Both the position numbers and the translations under genes were made by a program. Shown one piece after another: positions 24,076-32,565 of a stretch of DNA of 34,022 nt. Each line of letters starts with the position of its first letter. Position 1 is the stretch's first letter. Below the pieces are notes generated by a model that searched no databases, had not been told where the DNA came from, and was given only the letters and a program-made list of their open reading frames with translations. The stretch covers positions 3,563 to 37,584 of the forward strand of contig CYKH01002159.1 in assembly GCA_001460835.1 (NCBI GenBank). The letters are read 5' to 3'. This DNA comes from Bodo saltans (taxonomy: Eukaryota > Euglenozoa > Kinetoplastea > Eubodonida > Bodonidae).

Positions 24076-26293
24076 ATGCTGAAGACAGCTGCCGGAGGCA
24101 AAGGTCTTCGGGAATTAGACGAAATCGCGCATGTCATATTTCACTTAGTGTCGCACCAGCTCGAGCAACTGAGCAACAAGCACGGTGCGGCTGCATTCTC
24201 TGCAGTAGAGCTTGCTCACATCCTTCAACCGTATCTCCTGTGTGACCCAGTGCCGGCTCATGAGCTCCTTCGAACGCCAGAACGATGCAACGATTGTGTC
24301 CGTAAACTAGTCGAAGAAGCAACATCAGCACGAAGCAAAGGCGCGTCGCGCATTTATTGGGACCCTTTTGTCGAATTTCTGTCCGCCTCCAGTCGGCGCC
24401 ACACGCTGCGGGAAGGATTACGAGGAAAGTCTGCGTACCGCTTCAATGATCAAATGGTAGACAGCGGGGACAATATTAGGCAGTACGCCGTTGTGCCGCA
24501 AACCACCGGCACAACGTTGGGCGCTGGTGGAGGCTTCGTGATGATTCGAGACGATGTGTCTCGAAGGGTAGCTGAGTGGGTCGATCACCAATGGGCGGTG
24601 ATCCCATCGATGACGTCACATCTACAGTCAGCCGTGTCCGGCATGGCAACGTCTGTTGCGTATGTTCCCGCACCATATCACAAAGCGGTCATCTCCTTTG
24701 CCTCGAGCCTAGGGGCGTCTCTTGGCTTCTTTGATAGAAACGCGGAGGGTAAGTTATCGATCGAGGTGCCCACAATGACGCACCAAACAGCAATGAAGTA
24801 CATGCCGGCCCACCAGTCGGCGCCACACGCTGCGGGAAGGATTACGAGGAAAGTCTGCGTACCGCTTCAAGGGACCCTTTTGTCGAATTTCTGTCCGCCT
24901 CCAGTCGGCGCCACACGCTGCGGGAAGGATTACGAGGAAAGTCTGCGTACCGCTTCAATGGTCAAATGGTAGACAGCGGGGACAATATTAGGCAGTACGC
25001 CGTTGTGCCGCAAACCACCGGCACAACGTTGGGCGCTGGTGGAGGCTTCGTGATGATTCGAGACGATGTGTCTCGAAGGGTAGCTGAGTGGGTCGATCAC
25101 CAATGGGCGGTGATGGGATCGATGACGTCACATCTACAGTCAGCCGTGTCCGGCATGGCAACGTCTGTTGCGTATGTTCCCGCACCATATCACAAAGCGG
25201 TCATCTCCTTTGCCTCGAGCCTAGGGGCGTCCCTTGGCTTCTTTGATAGAAACGCGGAGGGTAAGTTATCGATCGAGGTGCTCACAATGACGCACCAAAC
25301 AGCAATGAAGTACATGCCGGCCCATGGAAAGATCTTATGCGGCTCTGCACTTGGAGAATTGAGCATCTTCACGCCTGCCGGTAGAATAGGACCAACCGTT
25401 GTGCAGCCCCACAATGGACCTGTGGTGTTCCTCGGCCACCTTACCATAGCAGACGCCTTCCTCTCAGGTGGGTCTGAAGGCCGCCTTGCCCTTGTTGACG
25501 CTGGCACGATGACTGAGATCCGACGAGTCGATGCCATTGAGGGCCATATTTGTTGTGCGGCACTATGTACACCGCATAACATCATTGCGGTTGCTGGATC
25601 TGACGCTGCGCCCCTCCTATGGAACGCATCTCTCCCCCCGTACTCCACTGCGACGTTTCTTTCAGACGGACGCAACTCCCATCGCCATAATATTGTGGAT
25701 ATGAGTGCCAACGAACACGCCGTGATGTCTCTTGACAGCTCAGGACTCTGCAAGGTGTGGGACCTGCGCACGCTGAAGTGTGTGGAAACACATCAGCCGT
25801 CCATTGCCGACACCGTGAAGCGAACCACAACCTTCTCGCGCATGTTTCCTGTCCCTCCATGCGGCGATAGTAAGGAGGGGGGTTATGTCATCGCAGGCAC
25901 AGCTGGTGGCTTTGTGCTCGCCGCTTCGGCAACGTCGTGTGTAGAAGTTTACGTCCCCCTGGCAGATGTCGCTCCGGTGGAGCACATGGACGTTCTTAGG
26001 GAGGCTTTGTGCTCGCCGCTTCGGCAACGTCGTCTGTAGAAGTTTACGTCCCCCTGGCAGATGTCGCTCCGGTGGAGCACATGGACGTTCTTAGCGGCCG
26101 TTATCTTGTTGCATTGTCTAGCAAATCGGTTCGTTTCTGGAGCACACGGACAGGCGAACTTGAAGGCTCTGTCGAGCTTGCTCATGGCGGTGTGCCAACA
26201 AGCCTCTTTGTATGTGACCAATCCGGATTTGTGTTTGTCGGCTTCGAATCCGGGACGGTATTAGGGGTGTCGCCCTCAGCTTATTGGGACTAG
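24076..26293 (+). CDS. WD40-repeat protein, N-terminal and propeller part, frame broken as assembled
   Basis: The protein starts MLKTAAGGKGLRELDEI after an acceptor AG at 24049-24050. It has a helical N-terminal domain of about 150 residues, then a propeller region with strand pairs and the motifs KVWDLRTLKC and RFWSTRTGELEG. The frame is broken twice by direct duplications: a 512-bp one (24359-25324) and a 95-bp one (25908-26094). Neither is a multiple of three, so the gene is seen as three overlapping ORFs. A stop occurs at 26291-26293. The next frame, from 26265 onward, continues in a propeller-like style, so this and the following feature may be one gene. The likely role is a scaffold; partner unknown. 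Confidence 0.7.
24359..25324 (+). repeat. 512-bp-offset direct duplication with a partial third copy
   Basis: Copy 1 is 24359-24812 and copy 2 is 24871-25324 (454 bp each, six base differences). Between them, 24813-24870 repeats a 58-bp piece also found at 24389-24446 and 24901-24958. Three differences cluster in one spot, where CCC in copy 1 (24603-24605) is GGG in copy 2. Confidence 0.95.
25908..26094 (+). repeat. 95-bp-offset tandem direct duplication
   Basis: Copy 1 is 25908-25999 and copy 2 is 26003-26094, with three bases between. One difference (Cys versus Ser codon). Confidence 0.93.
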
Positions 26294-26369
26294 CGAAGCA
26301 ACAAATTTTGTCCCTTTGCTGCCTGTTGAAGGCAGAACAAAAATAACGCCACCAATTGTAGTTGCAGGG

Positions 26370-27581
26370 ATGGAGGGCTTTTGTACATACGAGCGGTTTG
26401 CGTCGGAGGCGAACGTTGCTATCGCATCGTCTTCGAGGCGACTGTTTGTAGTCGAAGCATCGGAGAGCGGAGACGCTGTTGAGGACTTTAGAGAGTACAA
26501 CTTGAACGCATCCTTGCGATCTCCGTGCGATGAGACACGTAGCGTCCCATTTTGCTTCTTCGGCAGTCCGTCTGCTGTCTGCGTGGGCGATGGGACGGAT
26601 ATGTCGATCGTTTCCCTCACCTCAGCAAAAGCACGGCGTGTCTTGTCGTTTCCATCTGTCGGCGGTAACTGTGTCTCATGCTCGTTTGACTTGTCCAACG
26701 GCAAGGCGGTGCTGATTACTCTCGAGGACGATGGAACATGTGCCGTGTTCTTGGTGACGGACTTGTTGCCAGAAGTCAAGAAGCGCCTCGATAAAGGATT
26801 TCTCAGCGACCAATACGCACCAATGTTGCATTGCAGCTTTGTCTGTGCAGGTTCAAGGCATTCCTCAATTCTTCGGAACATTTCCTCGTGTTATTTCTCC
26901 AATGACAACTGCAGATGCACTCTTTACCGCGTTGATGGTGTCCGCATCGGTGACCTTGACATGAATGCAGCACCAGGAGCTACTTGGCTGTCCCTTGTTG
27001 GTAAAACGCGGCGAGGCTCGCACATTGTGTTTCGCGCAACGACTGAGGCAATGGATGGAGAGCATTCCGGCCTTCACCTTCCAGTCCGCACAGTTGGGCT
27101 GCCCAAGAGGTCCACAGCGGCAGCGGTGCAGAGTATTATTGATCCACTAGACAGAGGTGCAGAGAAATCCGTTCCATTCCCGTCTAGAGTGGCTGAGATC
27201 ACAAGAACTGCACCACCAGTGCACACCAAACGAATCACGGCAGTCCGTGGCGAGAGATCCGGCAGAACACTTGAACCACTAGATCTGGCAACCACGCGCT
27301 GGACAACAGATGCTCCGGAAGTAAAGCCTACAAGAGACAATGCAAAGCTTCTCACAGAGATGCGCCTCTTCACGCAAGGGCTTAAGCCTGGTCGCAGCCC
27401 ATCCCCATTTCAAGGGCCACCGCCTCCCCAAGTAGATGCCATGCGCTCCCCAACAAAGCGCCTCGGGAAATTATCTCCGCTCATTCCACTAGGGGCTACG
27501 TTTTATTCCGCCGGCAGCCCCGGCACGATGTCCTCCTCTGTGCTAGAGTTGCGAAGCTCCCCGTTGACGGCATTGTTTTGA
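26370..27581 (+). CDS. Propeller-like C-terminal part or separate gene, with disordered tail
   Basis: From ATG 26370 this gives 403 residues. The same frame is open back to 26265 without an ATG. The first 220 residues are beta-rich with propeller-like strand pairs (VAIASSSRRLFVVEAS, NGKAVLITLEDDGTCAVFLV). The last 150 are Pro/Arg/Ser-rich and disordered (LKPGRSPSPFQGPPPPQ). It is either the C-terminal part of the WD40 gene just upstream, separated by a frame change between 26265 and 26293, or a separate gene with an unusually short gap of 76 bp and a weak pyrimidine tract around 26306-26325. I slightly favour one gene. Confidence 0.6.
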   Translation: MEGFCTYERFASEANVAIASSSRRLFVVEASESGDAVEDFREYNLNASLRSPCDETRSVPFCFFGSPSAVCVGDGTDMSIVSLTSAKARRVLSFPSVGGNCVSCSFDLSNGKAVLITLEDDGTCAVFLVTDLLPEVKKRLDKGFLSDQYAPMLHCSFVCAGSRHSSILRNISSCYFSNDNCRCTLYRVDGVRIGDLDMNAAPGATWLSLVGKTRRGSHIVFRATTEAMDGEHSGLHLPVRTVGLPKRSTAAAVQSIIDPLDRGAEKSVPFPSRVAEITRTAPPVHTKRITAVRGERSGRTLEPLDLATTRWTTDAPEVKPTRDNAKLLTEMRLFTQGLKPGRSPSPFQGPPPPQVDAMRSPTKRLGKLSPLIPLGATFYSAGSPGTMSSSVLELRSSPLTALF

Positions 27582-27723
27582 TCGTCCTCACGGTGTAATT
27601 GTAGAATCTGATACCCTTTAAGAAGAGGAACGTGGTACCTTTCCTTGCCATTCGGACATTATCTATGAAATTATTCTTTTCCGTTTCTAGTGTGACGAGC
27701 TAAAGTTGCTTTAAATTTTCCTA

Positions 27724-29352
27724 ATGTCTATCGCAGCAATCCTTAACGGTAAGTTGAGCAAGGAGTCCCCTGCCGCCATCGTGACCAAGACAGTGATTGC
27801 CGTTCTGTTGTCCCAGTGGGCAATTCGTTTGCTGGAGCCGGGACAATTGTGGAAACGTTTCAACGCTGCTAAGTGGACTGCAATTCGTTCAGTGTTCGCG
27901 TCGATCGTTCAGTCCAAAGTAAAGCAGGCAGGAGGTGCGTTCAAGTTTCCTGCCCTGGCCAACGAAAAGAAGATTACCACCATCCCCTTGTTGCCCATCT
28001 CCCACGCGGATGTGATTGCAGAGGCTCTTGTTCTCCACGAAGGCCTCGACGTGGACTACCACAAAGGCGGGCTTAGCGGTGCCGTGTACCACGGAGGCGA
28101 CGAGCACACTGCCTTCATTAACCGCATCATGGAGATCTACCAATGGTCCAATCCTCTGCACGTGGACGTGTTCGGTGCTACGCGTAAGATGGAGGCCGAA
28201 GTGGTCGAAATGGTGCTGCGCATGTACAACGGCGATGCTCGTCCCGGCTCTTGCGGAGCCTTAACATCTGGCGGGACGGAGAGCATTGGACTGGCCATGA
28301 AGAGCTATCGTGACTGGGGCCTATCCCGTGGAATGGAGCACCCCTCCATTGTGGCGCCCGTCACCGCCCACCCCGCCTTCGATAAGGCGTGCGCATACTA
28401 TCAACTTCGTCTCATCAAGGTCCCAGTTGGTGCCTCCGGTCAAGTAGACCCCGAGGAGTTGGCCAAATACATTCGCATTGACACGATTGCTATCGTCGGC
28501 TCTGGCCCCACGTTCCCCCACGGCACCGTCGACCCCATTTCAGCGCTCTCCGAGATTGCCTATGAGCGTGGCATCGGCCTCCACGTGGACTGCTGCTTGG
28601 GAAGCTTCATCATGCCCTTCCTGGAGAAGGCGGGATTCCCTGGCCACGTAGTCGACTTCCGCCTTCGTGGTGTCACCACCATCAGCTGCGACACGCACAA
28701 GTACGGCTTCTCGCCCAAGGGCACCAGCGTGGTGATGTACGGCTCCCGTCAACTTCGCGAGTTCCAATTCTTCGCCAACGCAGAGTGGCCGGGCGGCATC
28801 TACGCATCTCCAGGCGCCAGCGGCTCCAAGGCGGGTAACGTTATTGCCGGTACCTGGGCAGCGATGTTGAGCATCGGTGAGCAGGGGTACATCGATTCTT
28901 GCCGCAGCATCGTTGGTGCACGCATCAAGATGACCAATGCAATCGAAGCCCTGCCCTTCTTGCGTATTCTCGGCAAGCCCTCTGCGAGTGTGTTCGGTTT
29001 TACCAGCGACACAATTGATGTCTATGGCCTCATCGATGAGATGAAGGCTCGTGGTTGGTCACTGAATCCCCTCCAGTTTCCTGCCGGTGTTCAGTTCTCT
29101 GTCACTCTGCTCCAAGCCCAAGAAGGTGTCGCGGAAAAGTTCATCACCGACATTTGCGAAGTCGGAGGCCGACTGTACGCGGAAGTGCTGAAGAAGCAGG
29201 CCGAAGGTCAAACTGTGCAAGTTGGATCTGCTGGTGCAAGCGTCTATGGCTCCCAGCAGCGTGTGTCAGACCGCACGATCTTGAACGAAGTGATGAAGGT
29301 GTACCTCAATGCGTACTACGACACCAACCATCAGCCAGAAGAAAAGAAATGA
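27724..29352 (+). CDS. SPL: Sphingosine-1-phosphate lyase
   Basis: This PLP enzyme cleaves sphingosine 1-phosphate to a fatty aldehyde and phosphoethanolamine, the exit step of sphingolipid breakdown at the ER or mitochondrial membrane. The 542 residues match the family length. An N-terminal hydrophobic segment (about 20-38, TKTVIAVLLSQWAIRLL) is the membrane anchor. Group II decarboxylase-type motifs include GALTSGGTESIGLAMKSYRD, HVDCCLGSFIMPF, and the PLP lysine K326 in CDTHKYGFSPKG, followed by WPGGIYASPGASGSKAGNV. Codon use is strongly C/G-ending. The start is the first ATG after acceptor AG 27689-27690, with a leader of about 33 nt. The frame is intact. Confidence 0.97.
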   Translation: MSIAAILNGKLSKESPAAIVTKTVIAVLLSQWAIRLLEPGQLWKRFNAAKWTAIRSVFASIVQSKVKQAGGAFKFPALANEKKITTIPLLPISHADVIAEALVLHEGLDVDYHKGGLSGAVYHGGDEHTAFINRIMEIYQWSNPLHVDVFGATRKMEAEVVEMVLRMYNGDARPGSCGALTSGGTESIGLAMKSYRDWGLSRGMEHPSIVAPVTAHPAFDKACAYYQLRLIKVPVGASGQVDPEELAKYIRIDTIAIVGSGPTFPHGTVDPISALSEIAYERGIGLHVDCCLGSFIMPFLEKAGFPGHVVDFRLRGVTTISCDTHKYGFSPKGTSVVMYGSRQLREFQFFANAEWPGGIYASPGASGSKAGNVIAGTWAAMLSIGEQGYIDSCRSIVGARIKMTNAIEALPFLRILGKPSASVFGFTSDTIDVYGLIDEMKARGWSLNPLQFPAGVQFSVTLLQAQEGVAEKFITDICEVGGRLYAEVLKKQAEGQTVQVGSAGASVYGSQQRVSDRTILNEVMKVYLNAYYDTNHQPEEKK

Positions 29353-29469
29353 TCATTGTAATTGCTATTCATCGAATGCCCGCCTCCCTCTACTCCGTTC
29401 GTGCCTAGTTGAAATGGAGCGGTGCCATTGACTCCAACTTTCATTTCATACGAATCAAGATCAATGATA

Positions 29470-29497
29470 TCATCTCAATCTTTCATTTCTTATGAAG
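29470..29497 (+). promoter_or_regulatory. Pyrimidine tract; first AG lies 3' of the first ATG
   Basis: The T/C-rich stretch before ATG 29492 contains no AG after the tract begins. The first AG is at 29496-29497 within codon 2, and the next in-frame ATG is at 29504. The 13 bases ending in this AG (29485-29497) are identical to 1401-1413. Confidence 0.45.
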
Positions 29498-31558
29498 AGA
29501 ATAATGTTTGACCTGCAAAGCGACGAGTACGAGAAGTGCTTGTTGAGTGGATTCCATGTGCACCAGTGCATGAGGCTGCTCAGTGGTAGCATGGCTCTTG
29601 GCAATCCACCAGAGTCACAATCGACAAAACACGGGACTGATGAGGACAATGGAGATGAGTCCGCTACGCATGGCCCCTTCTCAACATCCCATTCCTTCAA
29701 CTTAAAGAAATGCTGCGAGATTGAAAACGCCTTCCGTGAAGCAGCGAACAAACTGCCCGCTAGATTGCCCTCATCGACGCTCATGAGTGAGCTGCAACAA
29801 AACCAACGAAGCGCTTCTGTCCGCCAATCGATCCAGCAACTAGCGACAAACGAACACATGTCGCCACACACGAAGCGACTTGAAGTGTGCGACGGACTTC
29901 GACACTTGCTGTCCCTCACAGCCGAGGACATTCTCTGGGAAAGCGTGGTGGAGTACGTCGCCTTGCTGTTGGCCCTCGACCGTTTGATCGCTGGCGATGA
30001 TTCGGTTGAAGTCCTCCTCGGTGAAATGGACCTAGCAGTGCTGTACTGCAGACTTCAGCGGTTCGAAGCTGCACTCCAACACGCAGCGCGCACCATCGTG
30101 CTGCTAGGAAGAGTAGGGAACACGCCATTTCCCCATTCGTTCATTGAGCGGAGGATTGCTATGGTGCGATGTATCGCGTATTTTGAGCACAGTCCCGACG
30201 TGGCAACGGAGCAGGGCAGGCTTCTACTCGAACTCTCGCAGTCTCCTCATTCGGCCAAGCCCTCCTTCTCAACTCAAATCCTTCGGTACGCAACGACAGC
30301 TGCAAAATACGGAGTCCTTTCCCAGACGTTCAATGACGCCCTGAACTCAGCCTCAACTGGCTCCGAGTGCATCTTGCTATTTCTGTGCGCCTTAGGCCCC
30401 TCATTTGGAATGCTCCGTCGTGCCGATGCTGAGCTGCGGTCCCCTGCTGTGCGGCACGCTCGGGAAAAACTGTTGCTGCTGGCATCATCGGCAGCAACGA
30501 AAAGAGAACTTGAAAGCGTCAACGCGGAACTTGGCCGTGTTGTTGAAAACCTTCGAGAGAAGAACTCAGCACTACAAATTGCTCTTGTGCGCTCTGCGGA
30601 AGAAATTGCAACCACTGCTGAGTGTTGTGCTGCAAACTTGAGAAAATTTCCGTTCGCCAAAGAATTGTATTTTTCCATTTGCATTTTCAGTTTGGTGCAT
30701 CAGCGTGCCCTTGCTCTTCTCCACCGTCCAACCCGAAGCATTGCTTCCGCCACATCTTTGATCGCCTCCTTGGAAACAACTTGCGGCCCTACGTGGGGCG
30801 TTGTGGCATGTGCGGATGTGTTAGCTGCTGTAGTTGGGGGCGATGTTGTGCAGCACCATACACTTACGTCTGTACTTCACAAATTAGTGGTGCCTCTGTT
30901 CGACCGTTCTTACCCTCCACCGTCACAAGAGGGGGATGCCGCTACGTTCGTCCTCCTCCTCGAAGGACTTCGACCGCAGGCAGCAGAGCACAGTAAGATC
31001 AACCGCAACGGGGAGGACTCAGACGAGGACGATGGTGATAAGCCAGCGACTCAAGAGTGGCAAGATGTTGCAGAGGCGTCGTTTGTCAAGATGTACCAGG
31101 ATGAGACTGACTTTGGAGATGATGTACGGATCCGCTTCGCCCACCTTCTGGAGCAGCTGTACCACAGGTGCGCCTCATCAACGGCGGAGACACGCGTAAT
31201 GGCATTGCAGGCCGCAATGGCCAGCAGAATTCACGGCCCCGTTGCGCAGAAAACAAAATTGGCAGTGAGCAAGTACATTGCGAGTCTTCGGCGAGTCGCA
31301 GCTCCCTCGGCATCTCCTTCGTGGGGTGTTGTTCCACATCTCTCTACAGTAACCCTCACCGCAACTGCGCCGCATTCACAAATATTCGTGTCAATTGCAC
31401 GTGCCTCTGATCGGACTGAGCAGCATTGTGTTCGCTATGACGGACCTGTCGTGCTGGATCGGTTGGGGAAAGTGATTCTTCGAGCCTACGCAGAAAAAGA
31501 CGGCCAACGCTCGAGCACAATTGAAACGCGCTACTTTGTACAGGCGCGCTCGTTCTAG
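29492..31558 (+). CDS. Helical-repeat protein with CHB_HEX-like C-terminal beta domain
   Basis: The 688-residue protein (684 if translation starts at ATG 29504) is mostly alpha-helical between 75 and 600. Helix pairs such as LGEMDLAVLYCRLQRFEAAL and LQHAARTIVLLGRV suggest TPR- or HEAT-like repeats. A short acidic linker (NGEDSDEDDGDK) lies near 505-520. The last 70 residues form a beta unit (TLTATAPHSQIFVSIARA, then YDGPVVLDRLGKVILRAYAE) like the CHB_HEX_C/FN3-type modules usually found at the ends of glycosidases. No signal peptide is seen, so the protein is probably cytosolic. Family not recognised. Confidence 0.7.
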   Translation: MKRIMFDLQSDEYEKCLLSGFHVHQCMRLLSGSMALGNPPESQSTKHGTDEDNGDESATHGPFSTSHSFNLKKCCEIENAFREAANKLPARLPSSTLMSELQQNQRSASVRQSIQQLATNEHMSPHTKRLEVCDGLRHLLSLTAEDILWESVVEYVALLLALDRLIAGDDSVEVLLGEMDLAVLYCRLQRFEAALQHAARTIVLLGRVGNTPFPHSFIERRIAMVRCIAYFEHSPDVATEQGRLLLELSQSPHSAKPSFSTQILRYATTAAKYGVLSQTFNDALNSASTGSECILLFLCALGPSFGMLRRADAELRSPAVRHAREKLLLLASSAATKRELESVNAELGRVVENLREKNSALQIALVRSAEEIATTAECCAANLRKFPFAKELYFSICIFSLVHQRALALLHRPTRSIASATSLIASLETTCGPTWGVVACADVLAAVVGGDVVQHHTLTSVLHKLVVPLFDRSYPPPSQEGDAATFVLLLEGLRPQAAEHSKINRNGEDSDEDDGDKPATQEWQDVAEASFVKMYQDETDFGDDVRIRFAHLLEQLYHRCASSTAETRVMALQAAMASRIHGPVAQKTKLAVSKYIASLRRVAAPSASPSWGVVPHLSTVTLTATAPHSQIFVSIARASDRTEQHCVRYDGPVVLDRLGKVILRAYAEKDGQRSSTIETRYFVQARSF

Positions 31559-31679
31559 ACATAGATGTGTAGATCGCTTGAGCTATGTCTCACGCATGAA
31601 AGGACTGCCTGATTTCTTGTGTTCACAGAAAACTATTTTTTACTTAACCTAGTGATTTTTTTAGTTGCCTGAGGTATCA

Positions 31680-31979
31680 ATGTCATTAAGGGTTGTTTCA
31701 GATTTGCTTCATGAGCAGCTGACAGATATTGGCAGCCTGATTGGGCAGCCGTCAATCAACGCCGCCAGTCTCCAGCACCGTAGTGCTACTAGCGACCTTG
31801 TGGACACGGTCGTCGGTTTGCAAGCGACGCACAGCACGAGTGCACAGGCTCCGTGGAGTGCTATGGATGATTTGCTTCTCAGAGAATACTCAGCTCGTGC
31901 ACGTTTGCTGCTGCACCAAGACGAAACGTTTTCGCAAACTCAATGCGCGATGTACATTAGAACAATGCATTCAACATGA
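31680..31979 (+). CDS. Small helical protein of unknown function
   Basis: The protein has 99 residues (MSLRVVSDLLHEQLTDIGSL...), likely two or three amphipathic helices (AMDDLLLREYSARARLLLHQ). The start is the first ATG after a T-rich tract with AG at 31663-31664; the in-frame TTG at 31665 directly after the acceptor is not needed. No domain is recognised. The splice signal and position in the array support it. Confidence 0.6.
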   Translation: MSLRVVSDLLHEQLTDIGSLIGQPSINAASLQHRSATSDLVDTVVGLQATHSTSAQAPWSAMDDLLLREYSARARLLLHQDETFSQTQCAMYIRTMHST

Positions 31980-32081
31980 AAGAGTGCAGCAGCTACTCGA
32001 GCTATGTTGCCGCTTTGTTTCATGCCATCGATCCCATGAATTTGTTTTTTTGATTTTGTTGGTTTGTTTTGTCACAAAGAA

Positions 32082-32483
32082 ATGTCAAATTTTGTAAGGA
32101 AAGGAGCAGTGGGCCGGATCAACGCTGGACGGTTGCACGCTTTCAACGAGACGATGAAGAAGGACACCCTGCGCCCGCGATCCTACTGGGAGGAGGGCAA
32201 AGATAGCCACCCCATCAACCGCTGGACCTTTAAGCGCTGGAAAGCTCGGCAAGACGAACTCTCTGTGTTTCAAGAGAAATTTGAGAATGTCCCCGTTGAT
32301 CAAAAGTTCAAAATAAAAAAGTTGATGAGCGTCACCAATTTAGCTATTCTTGGGCCTGTTGTGCTGATTGCCTATCTGTTGTTTTGCTGGAGTCGCCACA
32401 AAATTTACGGTCTCACCCCAATCGATGGTGCAACAGCGATTGCTCGTGGGATTCAAAACCTTCCTCGCCCGCCTGGGTACTAG
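32082..32483 (+). CDS. Small single-span membrane protein, possibly mitochondrial
   Basis: The protein has 133 residues. The N-terminus is basic (MSNFVRKGAVGRINAGRLHA), followed by a charged, Trp-rich segment (RSYWEEGKDSHPINRWTFKR), one membrane span at about 86-105 (AILGPVVLIAYLLFCW), and a short tail ending NLPRPPGY. Shape and size recall kinetoplastid respiratory-chain or ATP-synthase accessory subunits; the gene at 812-1294 is alike in layout though not in sequence. The start is set by AG 32078-32079, two bases before the ATG. Confidence 0.7.
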   Translation: MSNFVRKGAVGRINAGRLHAFNETMKKDTLRPRSYWEEGKDSHPINRWTFKRWKARQDELSVFQEKFENVPVDQKFKIKKLMSVTNLAILGPVVLIAYLLFCWSRHKIYGLTPIDGATAIARGIQNLPRPPGY

Positions 32484-32565
32484 TGACCAATTGTTGCCTC
32501 CCACCTGCTTACATTTGGCTTCATCTTTGTCGTAATTATGTAGCTGTTGCGTTTGTTGCTAGTTG

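Noticed and set aside
24749-24754. GTAAGT resembling a 5' splice site, present in both long copies of the WD40 gene (also at 25261 and near 27751)
   Set aside because: Each is read through in frame as coding sequence (Gly-Lys-Leu). Kinetoplastids have very few cis-introns, and no matching in-phase acceptor restores the frames.
10404-26094. Tandem repeats as part of a mobile element or CRISPR-like array
   Set aside because: The units differ in sequence, are coding DNA of the host genes, have no terminal repeats or target-site duplications, and each occurs only twice (one short piece three times).
26265-26370. Programmed ribosomal frameshift joining the two propeller-like ORFs
   Set aside because: I see no clear slippery heptamer or strong downstream stem at the overlap. 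An indel or a gene boundary is simpler given the other assembly problems nearby.
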